From Acanthaster planci (taxonomy: Eukaryota > Echinodermata > Asteroidea > Valvatida > Acanthasteridae), in the NCBI RefSeq assembly GCF_001949145.1, contig NW_019091383.1, forward strand, positions 327,988 through 385,653: DNA of 57,666 nucleotides. Reading direction: 5' to 3'. A program made the position numbers and the translations under genes. Under the pieces are notes generated by a model that did not search any database, was not told the origin of the DNA, and saw only the letters and a list, made by a program, of their open reading frames with translations. This document shows, in pieces, positions 1 through 12,484 of the stretch (within the stretch, counting starts at the first letter, position 1; each line of letters starts with the position of its first letter).

Positions 1-196
1 GGGGTCTCCAACTTTCCTCCTTCTTTTGTCCGGGGGACTCACTCCTGAACTTGTCTACAGTACTGGCTGCATGTGCTACTCCTTCCCATTTTCTAGTGTC
101 ACTGAGGAAAATGTTTAGTTATTCACTTTTTTCAAGTTATCACGATGTCTTTGGTATTTATTGAAGCCTTCATTTTTGTTTGTATTTCCAATGCAG

Positions 197-3100
197 GCTC
201 CTTCGAGGCATTACAATCAGATTCTGGATATCTATCCCTTGAAGAGTACTTGGATCTTGGTAAAAAGATGGCACCAAACTTTACCACAGACAGGGAACAA
301 ATCTACAACATCTTCAAGTTGTACATGGTATCTATGGTTGTATTTTTCTTTTTTGTATAGCACCAATAATCTCATTTCTGTTGTTTTTATTCTGGCTGTA
401 ATGTTGTTTATTTGAAGACACCTTTTAAGGATTGGTTTGGTGTGTGGTCTGTTTCTTAACTCAGCGTGAGATCCAGCAGAAGAATCGCTTTGATGAAGGA
501 GACCTTGTGTTCCATGTGTACCGTCGTTTGTGTGACGTCAAGACACTTGATTGGGCCATCCATGAGTTTTATGTAGACGAGACTCAAGACTTCACTCAGG
601 CTGAGTTGGCTCTGCTGATACAGTGTTCTCAGGATCCAAATTCACTCTTCTTGACAGGTGAGTAATAAATTGTACTGGAGAAGTCAATGCTTTTAAGCTA
701 AAAAACTATGACAACCATCAACTGAAAGGACAGATTTCCAGCTGTTCACATTTTCTTTCCTAGAATTGGCCAAATCCCACATTTGAATTTGGTACTAAAT
801 GACACATTCTGCAGCTCCACTGTCTGGCAATGTTAGCTTTAAAGTATTAACACTATGTCTATTAACCCTTACCCTCCTCAATCCTTCACCTGTTGGAGGA
901 CTGAGGAGTATTAAAATCCAAAATTGTGCAGCCTTCATCAGTACATAATTTGTATGCTCAATAGCCCCTTGCCCAGGTTTTCATGTGCTTCACAAATCAC
1001 AAGGCAGTTGAAATAATGGACCACAATTTTTTTTTCAAATTGTTGTCAAATCATTGTGGGTTCACAAGGTCTGATCAGCTTCAACTTGATACCAACACAC
1101 TTCTGGGTAGGCATGCCAAGCATTCAACGGTTCACTTTGTTCTGGTTTTATAGGAGATACTGCCCAGTGCATCATGCGAGGAGTAGCCTTCCGATTCAAA
1201 GATCTAAAATCACTCTTCCATTATGCTAACAAGTCTGCCAAGGCTCTCGGCAAGCCCACGGCTGCGACTGTCCCCAAGAAAGTCTACCATCTCACAATCA
1301 ACTACAGGTCTCACTCTGGTAAGTCGTATCTGCCGAGCTATGTATTGAACGAGTTATGAATCAACGTTATTATAACACAGCTTAACAATGTGTAGATATG
1401 GAGGAACAAATTCTTTGGAGTTTTTCATATTTCTGCAAATGTTTCAGTTTCACTCTTGTCAACCCTGTTTACTGCTATTGACTGTTGATAAGTTTGGTTG
1501 GAAAGATTATGAAATGGTACTATAATTATTTTGGAGAGCATTTAAACGATCTTTAAATTATCTGATTTAAGATTAAAAAGATGAACAAGACTTCTTGCCC
1601 TGTAGAAAATTTCTATTCCTTTTAAATTGTTTAATGAATAATTAACTTTTTAAATCGTTGTGAGATTTCTGATGCTTTTCATTTGAACCTGCTTGAGACA
1701 AGCCTCGATGGTGTAATTTTTCTCATTTAAAACAAAAGACAAAATTTCCCTTCCTTTTCATGAATTTTTTCATTTGAATATTCAAAATCAAAAAATATCA
1801 TTCAACAATTAATCGAATATTCAGATATTCGGCACAGCCCTAATCACCATGACAGTATGTGATAATGGTGTCAAACATCAAATAAGTTCCTTAAATATTC
1901 CGAAAACTCTGACTGTTGCCTTGAATCATTCGAAAGAAGTTTTGGGTCTCACCTTTCATATGTTGCCTTATTCCATGCAGGAATTCTGAACTTGGCTGCT
2001 GCTGTTTTGGAACTGATGAGCCACTTTTTCCCCTTGTCTTTTGATCGTCTGGTGCCTGACCAAGGATTGTTTGCCGGCCCACTTCCTGTGATTCTGGGGT
2101 CCAGCAATGTCCATGATCTTCCATCGCTGCTGAGGAAACGTGAGGATGACGAGACATCTGAGATTGAGTTCGGTGCTGACCAGGTGAGTGTTTACAAAGC
2201 TAAAAAACGATTACAATGAGATGCTCTTTCACAAACTCTTGTTGTGTTGGTGGTGATGTCCAGGGTTTGTGGAAACCTAGCTGTGTTTTAATGCACCCTA
2301 TGGAGAACCGTTCATTGGTGGCCAAGAGGACTGTACCCTGGTTAAATAAATGAAAATTGACATAAAACAAACTTGTTGGATGTTTTGATTCAGCACTTCG
2401 TATTGCAGCTGTGGGACAGTGAAAGACAAACAAAGGGAAATCATTCGTAGGAAAGTTCAATGTCCGGGATGGAGGAGTTGTGGCTACTGATTAAGATTCA
2501 GAATCAGTCTGCAAATCCTGTCAGATACCGCCCTCACAACATTTTCACTCATAAGGATGGAATGGGACCTTACTAGTGTGATATGTGCTCTCAGCGGCTG
2601 AGAAAATGTTGAGCACAAATCTTTGTCCATCATCAACCCTAATTGTAAATCATGACCCTGTCTCTATATGTAAACTGAAATCATAGAGTTGTTTTGATTC
2701 AAGACATTTTCCAGGGAATAATCTGATCTGAGCAGCTGAAACTTGAGAATGAAACTCTCCTTTGCACATCCACCAACAATGTCATATGTCACGTGATGTT
2801 TATGTACACGAATGTGGAAATTTTAAATTGTAATAAAATTTGATCTCCATGATGATCGTCATCATCATCTTTGGTCTAAAGGCCATTGTCCAATGTGTTC
2901 GTGGTTGGCCTGGTTTCTTGCTCTGGCTCTCCTCCACTCTTCTCTGTCCACTGCATCCCTGCGTTGACACCAAGAAGTTGCCTGTCATATGACACGGAGC
3001 TGTTCCACGTCTTGTGAGGTCGACCAGCCGGTGTGGGGCCCACCCACAACTACTTCGGTACACTTCTGCACCCAGTTGGCATCGTCCATCCTCTTCATAT

Positions 3101-6100
3101 GACCAAATCACCTCAGTCTATGCCTCCTCAGCACCATGCCGATCCCCTCCACAGCCACTCTCCTTCCCAACTCCTCACTTGACAGCCTGTCAACCAAAGA
3201 TACCCCACACATTATTGAATTATTAAATTTATATTTCAGTAAGTTTCAGACTTTACAATATAAGTCGCTAGGTATGATTTACCACTTGAGATGAATGTAG
3301 TTTTTAAAGTGACAGAGTTTGTACCTTCAACAGGTGATTTTGGTTGCCGATGATTCAGCGAAACAACCAGAAGTGCTAGCCAAGGGCGTCGTTATGACCA
3401 TAAGTGAAGCCAAAGGATTGGAGTTTAATGATGTCCTACTCTACAACTTCTTCAAAGATTCACTTGTGAGTACAGCTCTGTACCCAAACATTTGCTAAAC
3501 TTAAGGCTGGTTCATACTTTATGCGAAGGTGAAATTGCGACGTCAAATCAAATATTCGCACTATGGATGCACAAAAGTTTAACACATTTCAACTTCAGCG
3601 CAATTCCACTGCAAATCTTTCGTGATGTCAAATTGGCTTCGCTTTCGCATGAAGTATAAACTGGCCTTAAAGTTTTAGATAGTTTTATTGCAAAGCCATT
3701 GTTAAAGTTGAAAGAAAAAACAGGTGTCCAATTTCCATCGCTGTGGTGGCATGACTCTGATCACTTATATGCCATTTGCTTTTCTTAACTCGAGATACGA
3801 GGGCATTTTGGCCCCTTTTGGTTGAAGACACATTCAACGTATAACCAATTGCTTTCAGTTCACCCACGTTTGGTGCAATAATCCCAACTTACAGAGGATA
3901 TATACATGTATGGTGCTACTGTACACATCATGACTTGCCTCTCCATGCCACCCTGTGTGTGGCATATGAAGAAAGTACTGTCATGGGATTGTACACATTC
4001 TGATGAAAATTAGGTGTGTGTACTCCTGACAATAAATACATGAACCAGGGCTTGAATGCATAAACGTGACATGTACTGGTGCTCTTGAGTTTGTTTCTGC
4101 ATTCAATTGGGGACCCTGAACAATAGAGGACAATGAGGTCCCCGATTGACAGAGGGTCCCCGATTGACAACTGTGTACAAAACATATGGGTGGTCTTGTA
4201 ACAAAAGAGGAACAAACAAAAGAGGAACAATAGGGGGTCCCCAGTTGCGGGCAAATACACACTTGTGTGTACATGTATGTGTGTTTTTTAAGATGAAATG
4301 TTGAATACTGTGCATGTGTTGCAGGCAGACAGGGAATGGCAAGTAGTCACTGGTTTCCAACTCGGTAACCTTCATGATCAGCATAGGAAAGGTTTGAAGG
4401 AAACTGAACTTGATTGGCTGTTGCCTACCAAGCGGCCACATGGTCTGGACTTCAGTCCTGATAAGCACAAGGTTTGTGGCAGTACCATTCTTGATTTCAT
4501 AGAAGCATGCCGTCACTAAAGTACGCTACTGGGCTGTGGAAGTAGTTTCTTTCCCATTGACATTTCAGAATGAAATTAAACTTGCCTCCTGTTTACTCCA
4601 GCAATCAATTACAGTAAGTTTCAGTTTAAGTCGCTAATTTTACTTTGTAAGCAAGGGGGATAAAATGGTATTTAACATGGTATTTAAAGGAGCATTTGGT
4701 TCAATTTAATTATGTCTGGTACATATTAGAGTTATATTTTGGCTTTTCTCAAAGGAAAGGTTGAAGGAGTACTCAGTCATGTCAACTTTTTTATTTTAAA
4801 CACATTTCAAGTTCAGGTGAGGGATGTTGAGATTTTTAGTGTTTTCTTTTTTTTTCACAGATCTGCTTATTTGTTTGGCAGTAACTTGATTTGGGCTCTG
4901 CCTTTTTATCCCACATGACAGGTACTTAATTCAGAGCTTAAGTATTTGTACACTGCCATCACGAGGGCGCGAAATGAGGTCTGGATCTTTGATGAAGACA
5001 GGACAAAACGAGCGCCGATGTTTGAGCTACTTTGTTCTAATGGTTTGGGAGAAGTGAAGAGACCTGAAGATTTAACAAAGGGTGATTCCTGAGTATCTCT
5101 CTGTCTATTCAAGTTACACAAGGCTTGGTTGGACAAGTATTAGAATGACTTGGTCGTCCACTTATTCCCAAACAAAATTTGATTTGAAATTGGTCACTTG
5201 TTATCAAAAACGCACTTTATAAAAGTTTTGTGTTGAAAATCACCCCAAAATTCTATGCTACAACGATGAGATGCGACTCCGTGTAATGTAAAAAAAAACA
5301 TTAGACATGATACATTGCTTTGTCTTTTCAGGGTGTGACAGAGGATTTGTAAAATCTTCCAGCCCATCTGAATGGATTGAAAGAGCCAACTACTACATTG
5401 AGAACAACTGTTGGAAGGCAGCAGAGAAGTGCAGAGAGCTTGCCGCGCACGGTACATCTTCAATGATACTTGGATGACTAACAGGCCTATGAGTGTGTAT
5501 AATCCAAAACCGGAAAAATGCTCAAGAAACTATGTTGGTTTGCCTTTGTGAAAACCATCCAAGGTTTCTGCCCCCCCCTCCCCGAACTCAATTGTGCTGT
5601 AATTTGACATGCATGTGCCAACACACCTCATTAAAAGTTGTGAAGTTTGAAGTCAATTAGATGTATAGTTTTGCTGTCATGGTCATTTGAAGTTCAAGGC
5701 TACATGCGTGTCAACCGGGGTGCTTTGAGCACATCAGTGGAAAAAGTGTACATTTTTGGCCAAACTATCTCAGAAAACTGTGTGCTGCACAAAAACGGCA
5801 TATCCAATTTTGCACAAAATTGGTGTCAAAATGACTGCAAAGAGTTACTCTGTAAACTCCGAAAGGCTCAACTCCTGAAAAAAAATGCAATGCGGGAAAA
5901 ATGTAGAGGGGGCAGGTTCTCCCTTCCCCCGCCTCTTTTAGGGTTAAAGCAGCATAAGCAAGACCAGACAAAAACATGAGGACAAAACAATGTGCAGTAT
6001 ACAAATGGAAAATGCCTGTGAAAGCAGTGGTAAGAAAAATTTCATGAAGTGACAGATTGAATGCTTTATTCTGCTTGCCAAAACAACAGCATCGTGTCTG

Positions 6101-9100
6101 ATATGTATATTCTGGGAAAATTGATTTTGTTTTCTTTTTCTTTGAGCAGCTGAAAAGAAGCAACAGGAACGAGACGGGGCCCAAAATGCAGTGCCTGGTG
6201 AGTCCCATTTGAGTCTCAGACTGCAGAAGACTGATTAGCAAGATTGATCGCCTTTTTTTTTCAGCAAACATTTTTACAATTTCAATTTGACAAATTGAGA
6301 TGTTACTTGTTCAAGTTCAATCTTTCCATCCATAAAAACTGTTTCCACCCTACTCTGCTGTACATTAGAAATGTGTAGATTTCAAACAGATCTTCCGAGA
6401 TCTAAAAGTACTTACTGTCATTCTGCTTTCACTGTCAATGCGAGTGGCCCAAAAGGACATTCAGTTTCTTTTTTTCTGTTCCATTTGAGCCCACGGTGAG
6501 ATTAATGTGCAAATGTCTTTCATTAGGCTAGTGATTGGTTGAAAATTCTTTGGCATGGTGCAGTATCCATCTTAAGCCTAAGCATCCCCTCGTCGGTCTA
6601 TAAGAGCCACGTTAATGAGGAGTGTTCATTTTGTTGGTAGCGATGTGACTGCAACGTTTGCGTTTCATAGTGCGTGAGCCAGCGATGCGCAGTTACCACC
6701 AAAGGAGCCTCCGTTGCTAGGAATATTGCGCCCTCGCTTGGTCCAGCTTAGGACCCATGGAGACATGTCTTCACTGTGTTTTCCTGGAAGGAAGAAATCA
6801 CATACTTGAGCAACCTGGTCCCGAGGAATTCGTCGGTCCCAAGTTAGAGGTTACAAGAAGAAGAAAAATTTATTTAGCAAGAGGGAGCAACACTTGTTCC
6901 ATGTTTGTGGAAAGGTTTGGTCGATTTTCACAAAGCATTTAAATCTAATTTGGTGGATGTGTGTGTGTATGTTTTTTCTGTCAACAGCTAAAACGAAGCA
7001 ACAGGAACAGATTACGTCTACGAATAAAGCTGGTGAGTCTTGTTTGAATATTTTCGCCATCCCCAAGTAAACGCAAGTCACATCCGCTCATCTGAGTGTT
7101 GGACCCCCCCTCAGGGGTTGGAAATCATAAGCGTGAGACATTTTGTACACTCAATCAAATGCAGTCATGGGGCTGCCCCAAGCACAGGGAGCAAGTTATT
7201 AACACAGTCAGTGTATGGACTCAGCATGGTAAGGATTCTTATTGTAATGATCTTTTTTTATACAGCTTCAAGTAAGGAAGAGTCACAGCGCGAGGAGTGG
7301 ATCAGGAAAGGTGACAAATATTGTGAAGAAAAACAGTGGAAGAAAGCCATCAGGTGTTACCAGCGGGCAGGTGATGGTAGGTTTTGTTCAGTTGTCTGTC
7401 AAGTCAACGTAATAACCAGAAATGACAGTGTTTGTGCCGTATTTTGGGGGTTGCTTCCAGGAGGAATGCCTTTAAACACCTCCAAAGATCAAGATCTACT
7501 TTAGAATTTAAATTAAATTTCCTGAGTCCAAATTGCAACATCTTGGCTTATTAGTAAAACTTTGTGTAGCACGAACTCTATAGAAATTCTTACAAGAAAC
7601 CATTCTGAATCTAAGCAAACCAATGGCACAGTGTTTGTTGTTCACCCTTTTAAAGGTGTCAAGTCTCATCTAAAAGTGCTAGTTGAGGAGCTTGAAATTC
7701 CCCAAGCCTTCCGCTCTCAGTCTTTCTTAATCCTCCAAATCTGGTGGATTTTGAAGGATGTGGGAACATTACTGGCTTATGATTTGGACCAGTAAAAGTA
7801 TACAAGTATTTTAACAGCATTATTAAGTAATGTATGGCTAAAGATATATTTGGATTGTGAATTTTGTTTCCCCCGAGTAGTTGAAAAGCAGCAGTATGCC
7901 TCGCATATGGCCAAGAGGACAAAGGAAGTTGGTAAACAAACCCATGCAGTGAAAGAGGCGACCATGCAAGCGGCCCGCTGGTTCCTGCTTCAGAAGTGTG
8001 ACTGCAAGAGGATTCTATCTTGGAATTGGATCATAGGCGAATGGTCAGTGCATGCATAACGCATCCTCCTGTATTCAGATTGTTTCCAAGGCAAAAGGCT
8101 CATCTTCAAATAGCCCCGTGAACTGATGACGTCACTGTTCTACCACAGTGCATGGTAGATAACGTGGAAGGTCATCAATGCATTTCACCGTACACCGCTA
8201 TCATCAGCAGAGTCTGATTATCTGTTTCCAAACGGCAGTTGTTTTTAAACCCTTATTGTATATCTTCTGGGAATACGGCCGTTCCACAATAGTGTGCCAC
8301 CAAGAGTTTGCAACGCATTGGCCAATCACAGTGCGCGAAATTTGTCGACACAGTGCGCATTTGGAAATGGTGGACAAATTTCACGCGTTATGATTGGCCA
8401 GCGTGTTGCAAACTCTTGGTGGCGCACTATTGTGAATCGCCCGTATTATCGTCCACAACTGGAAATGGTAAGTTCATGCCTTGCACTTTCTTGAGACTGA
8501 CCGGAGCTATGTGTCTGTCATTTCCCCTACTCATGGCAAACAATGTCCATGTACAACGCACCGATAACCCCCACTCTATCTTACCATTGCCGTAAAACAC
8601 CGTGATATCCTATCCGTACTAGAATCATTACAACACAAGATGATCAACTGTAAATCCCATGACAGCTGATGTGCTCGGCCTCAGTGTGCGTTAAAAAAAA
8701 GGCTGCACCCCAAGCTGGTGAATTTTCAAACCTTTTTTTTGTCTATGTTGAAACACATCATAAATGATAAAAAGTATCCACTTTAGCATGCACTCGAATC
8801 GTGGGTTTCCATCATATGGCTACCAACTAAAACAAAATGTCAACCTTATAGAATGCTTCAACAATTTTTCAGATATGTTAATCTTAATCTCAGTACCAGA
8901 AGTATGTACTATGTACCGACAAGATAAATCACTCTGTTTAAAAGTCACATTATACTTTAAAGATGAAATACAAGTTTCTTTTCCTTCTCAGTGAAAATCA
9001 TAACTGGAAGCTGGAAACTTACCAGACAATTGTGAAGGAGCTGAACGATCTCCAAGATACCGTGGATGAGCTCTGCGAGGTCGCAAAGTTTGGAAAGGCA

Positions 9101-11977
9101 GAAAGGGCACTCCAAGATAAAGAGTGGGAAATCCTCACAAAGATTGACCAGACCAAAGTAAAGGTAAAAATTAAAGTGATACGAGACTGAAGTTAGTAGC
9201 TGATGACTTGTTTCCAAACCACTTCATACCGGGGATTTCCTGTGTCGTAACACAGCAAGTTTAAACAGGCTCTGGTGAATTCTGGATGCCATCCAGGTTG
9301 ACGTCTATATTCCATCGCCAAAATGGACACATTTTTCTCTTCTCTGTGTATTCAAACTGTGAGATTGTATTCACACATCCTCCGGTGTGATCTAAAATCC
9401 GAACTTCGAGATTTGAAATAATTTGACTTGTTCATTCCTTTGCTTTGCTCTCAGTTTTTGGATGACTGCAGCAAGAAACAGAGTCGAACGTGGTACGTAA
9501 GTTGTAACTTGTTATGAAATGTCCATAGGATGCAAATCAAAAGCTGTCATTTTTTTTGCCCAATGCCGTCTGTCACCTGCAGTATCTTACATGTTCCTGT
9601 TGGTTCTCAATACATCAAACAGCCATAACATCTTTCTTTTGTTTTTCCAGTTATTACTGCATAATGTGAACATTCCAAACCAGATTTTATTTCATATGGT
9701 ACATTTGCTGTCTTGAAGAGTCATTTGTTTTTCCCAATGAACACAACAGGAGACCACAACATGGAATTTTGTTTGTTTTGTGAAAAAAAGACCACATCGT
9801 TCAAACATTTTTAATGACTCGTTACATGGGCGAAGATTTCTAGTCGCATGTAGGGGGATGATTTTACATTCCACCATCGAGCTCAGCACCGCTTCCATTC
9901 CAGGTGAGATTGTGACACAAGCGTGGAGGTGTTAGCTACAGGTGCACAACATAAAGTTGGTGACTTAAAAAGTTGGGGGGGGGAGGTGGATGATTTTATT
10001 GGTAATCGCCACTTCCCCCCATCCCTGGGGATATTCGCCCATGACTCATTTACTTTCCTCATCGTCTTTTCTATAGACTGAAGTTTTAAGAAAAAGATGG
10101 TACCTCAGTTATGACCAAGAAGTGTGTTATGATATTGTCCGTTGGCTTTTTGCTTCCTAAACCCTTTATTAATAGAAATTACTGACATCCATGTATGATC
10201 ATGTGTGCATCAAATCTCACTTTTAATTTTGGCAGGTGGTGGCATCTGATTCGACTCCTTGCGTATCTCAGAAGTAAGCCAGCTGTTGCATTATATTACC
10301 TAAGCAGAGGCTGCATATGAATCTCTTGTCTAGAGCTAGGTCTAGGTCTTCGCTCCATTGGAAATGCCTGGAGACGCGTAGGCAATAGACTTAGCCGTAG
10401 CTCTGGAAGCCCGTTTTGGACACAGCCAGAGTCTAGTTTTTGTAGCCCTACTACAGGCTGTTGACTTGCATGCATGTGTTGAAGTTGGGGGTTGTGGCAC
10501 AGTCAAGCATATAGAATCAATCTCCAAATATGGAGGGCCTGACGTTTCAATCCTAGCAGAATCTTTCTCAAAGGCAAAATGACAAGTAGATAGGGACAAA
10601 CAAGCAAACAGAGAATCAACCAGGATGGATGAATGCAGGAGGACAGAAGGAAAGGTCATATTCATTTTACTATCTAAATTGGTCACTTTAATTTTACTTA
10701 CTTCAATTATTTATTCTCCTTTTAATTGCAAACATTATGTTCAGTTTAATATTTACATGTCATGTCAAGATCTTACGAATTTTATTTGAAAAATCATGTC
10801 CCTGTTCATATGCTACACTAATATTTATACATAGACTTCTATAATCCAATTAGTCTGGAGAGCCTCTCGACAGAAACTTGTTTCTTTTAGGCAATCCATC
10901 GGGAGCTAAGTGGATATTGTGTATTTTTTTTATTGATTATGTCCCTTTGTAATGTTTGTATTTGTATATATATGTAACTTTCCTGGCTGTAAATTGTATG
11001 CATCCCGAAAAATGAAATAAATGTAAATGTAAAAGAAAGCTGCAAGCTGAATGAAGGGGCAAAGGGTAATACAGGGGGACTTCGTGAAAGGCGTGGTTGA
11101 ACAACAAGGGAATGCAAGGTGGGAAGAGATGGAAGAAAAAATACAATGGATGGAACTGGACCCCAAGTGGGGGGGCGTATAATCTGCAGACAAAAGAGAG
11201 GGAAAGAAAAGTGTAGTTCAATAGAATGAAGTGTACATGGTCAGTGGTTCTCACAGTTTGGTTTGAAGACAGCAACACATTGGTAATACATGTAGTAGCA
11301 TTTTGGTGCACCAAAGAACAAATCTCCAAGTTGGTTTGTCTTTTCATGACTCTGTCTAATCTTTGTCCAAATTAAGCTGGTTCAACGTCTGACTTTCAAA
11401 GTTTTACACTCTTTACCCAGCATTGACCAGAGTGCTAATAATAAGATTCTGTTTGGGGCAGTCTGAGGTTGACACATACATGTATGGAGAACTAATTACC
11501 ATAAAAAACTTTTTCTCTGAAAGTATTTCAAGCTTTTCATTATGTGTGAAAATATCCAATTCATAATGTACACATGTGTGATCTGCCAACCTACTTTGGG
11601 AATTTGTATTGTGACCTGATTTTTAAGGGAAGATTTGGAAGTATTTGTCAATGAAACTTATTCAAAAGTGTCGCTTGTAATAATTTTTTCTTGCAGTTTT
11701 TGACAAGGAAAGGTTACATAAAGCAGAGAGGATCATAGCGGTTGATGGGAACTTTGACCAAGGGCAGCAAAATGGAACCTCCAAGCGTGGTGGTGATGAT
11801 ATGTTCCTTTGTCACAACCCATCTGGATTTTCCCATTCACCAAGAAAAGGGTTAAAAATTAAATTAGATGGCAACCAAGGGGGACTTTTGATAGAAATGA
11901 GGAGCTTGAATCCAGAAGTTTTGACAGAAGAGAAGTTAGAACATGTCATTTTGAAGGGGGAAAACGATTCAAAATAG
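197..11977 (+). CDS. TRANK1-like: TRANK1-like helicase, 3' part of the gene (5' part outside window)
   Basis: Family: TPR and ankyrin repeat-containing protein 1, a very large protein with a superfamily 1 helicase core; its cellular role is poorly defined. Exons I can join in frame: 197-327, 465-657, 1154-1318, 1981-2183, 3334-3465, 4325-4471, 4922-5081, 5332-5451, 6150-6197, 6988-7032, 7266-7376, 7881-8043, 8992-9163, 9455-9492, 10236-10273, 11697-11977 (stop TAG 11975-11977). All introns are GT-AG and phases match at every junction. The first seven exons carry helicase motifs II to VI. The Walker A motif and the ankyrin/TPR N-terminus must lie upstream. The tail has a TPR-like segment (REEWIRKGDKYCEEKQWKKA, exon 7266-7376) and charged helices. 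The last exon is weakly typed; only its open frame and strong acceptor support it. No clear AATAAA follows 11977. Family assignment is from recognised motifs, not a search. Confidence 0.82.
2860..3195 (-). mobile_element. Degenerate non-LTR retrotransposon fragment
   Basis: Read on the minus strand, the interval encodes the C-terminal tail typical of LINE ORF2 proteins: LRRHRLR, then FGHMKRMDDANWVQKCTEV, then WCQRRDAVDREEWRRARARN. The expected Trp after LRRHRLR is a TGA stop. Another stop follows LRVI, so this is a dead fragment. It sits in the intron between exons 2183 and 3334 of the TRANK1-like gene, antisense to it. The clade (RTE-, L2- or CR1-like) cannot be assigned from this short piece. 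Confidence 0.7.
3501..3670. mobile_element. TTAA-flanked MITE, copy 1
   Basis: Short inverted-repeat element beginning TTAAGGCTGGTTCATAC and ending in the near-complement GTATAAACTGGCCTTAA. Outer TTAA tetranucleotides suggest a TTAA target site, as for piggyBac-type elements. A diverged second copy lies at 43202-43390. Both copies are intronic and carry no coding capacity. Confidence 0.6.
6150..7032 (+). other. Tandemly duplicated symmetric micro-exons (48 and 45 nt) in the TRANK1-like gene
   Basis: Exons 6150-6197 (AEKKQQERDGAQNAVP) and 6988-7032 (AKTKQQEQITSTNKA) start with almost the same bases. Both follow a good polypyrimidine-CAG acceptor, and both end in a gtgagt donor. Both are phase 1-1, so either can be skipped or included without shifting frame. 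They insert a short charged, Gln-rich spacer between the helicase core and the TPR-like exon at 7266. Confidence 0.65.
8272..8449. mobile_element. Foldback MITE, family A copy 1
   Basis: Near-palindromic element. The left arm 8272-8335 (CACAATAGTG, CCACCAAGAGTTTGCAAC) matches the reverse complement of the right arm 8392-8449 closely. It lies in the intron between exons 8043 and 8992. A second copy is at 42651-42818. No coding capacity. The superfamily is not identifiable from the ends. Confidence 0.7.
10340..11035. repeat. Retroelement-like debris with an AAATGTAAATGTAAA tail
   Basis: Intronic stretch between exons 10273 and 11697. The minus strand near 10540-10570 carries GAGAAAGATTC followed by GAAACGTCAGG, a motif that recurs in this window. 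From about 10890 the plus strand looks like a 3' untranslated tail: T-rich run, ATATATATG, AATGAAATAAATG and a short tandem AAATGTAAATGTAAA ending near 11033. This fits the 3' end of a LINE or SINE, but no coding motif is visible. Confidence 0.3.
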
Positions 11978-12484
11978 CTTTCATGCAGAAGCTGACCTAC
12001 AGTTCAGGCACATCGACTCTCTGAAATCATGATTGTGTTTTCAGCACAGTTTCCCTTTCAACACCAGTCATCTCCTCGTAATGGATTCACAAGATTTGCC
12101 CTCCAGACTCAGAGAGAAATTTAGATTCAGAGACTAACATCAGATACATATTTACATGATTTTGAAAAGATATTTTGTGAAACAGGTAACTTGATATATA
12201 ATGGGGGGGAAAGTAAGAAAACTTAGTGTTCACAGGTTTGTTCAGGCGCTTGATTTTCGGCCCCAGTGGGCCTTCCTCTGAGCTTTCGGGGGGGGGGAGC
12301 TGTGTGTGTGTCCCCCCCCCAGCTCCAATTAAGTCCCAGTGGGGCTCAAACTTCAGCACCTGAACCAACCGGTGAGCGCTGTTATATCTTACTTTTCCCC
12401 CATATTACTGATCATCAGTGCTCCGCAGTTTTCCTATAATTTGATATCTGTTGTTGTGGACTGCGGAACATTTTACTTACGCAG

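Larger units (their letters stand above)
465..5081 (+). other. Superfamily 1 helicase core (motifs II-VI) in the TRANK1-like gene
   Basis: Helicase motifs occur in the expected order. Motif II (Walker B) is VDETQDFT in exon 465-657. Motif III is LTGDTAQCI, split across the 657/1154 junction. Motif IV is INYRSHSG, across 1318/1981. Motif V is TISEAKGLEF in exon 3334-3465. Motif VI is YTAITRARNEVW in exon 4922-5081, with the arginine finger expected in the TRAR stretch. All landmark residues are intact, so the ATPase core looks functional. The DETQ form of motif II and the TGDTAQ motif III fit UvrD/Rep/UPF1-like helicases and TRANK1. The long distance between exons reflects introns, not lost domains. 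Confidence 0.85.

Noticed and set aside
5765-6271. 168-codon minus-strand frame
   Set aside because: It overlaps the plus-strand micro-exon at 6150-6197, has low-complexity Lys/Phe/Leu runs and no family signal. Likely chance.
10937-11347. 136-codon minus-strand frame
   Set aside because: Composition is His/Phe/Leu rich from a purine-rich plus strand. It lies over a repeat-like tail and has no start context or motif.
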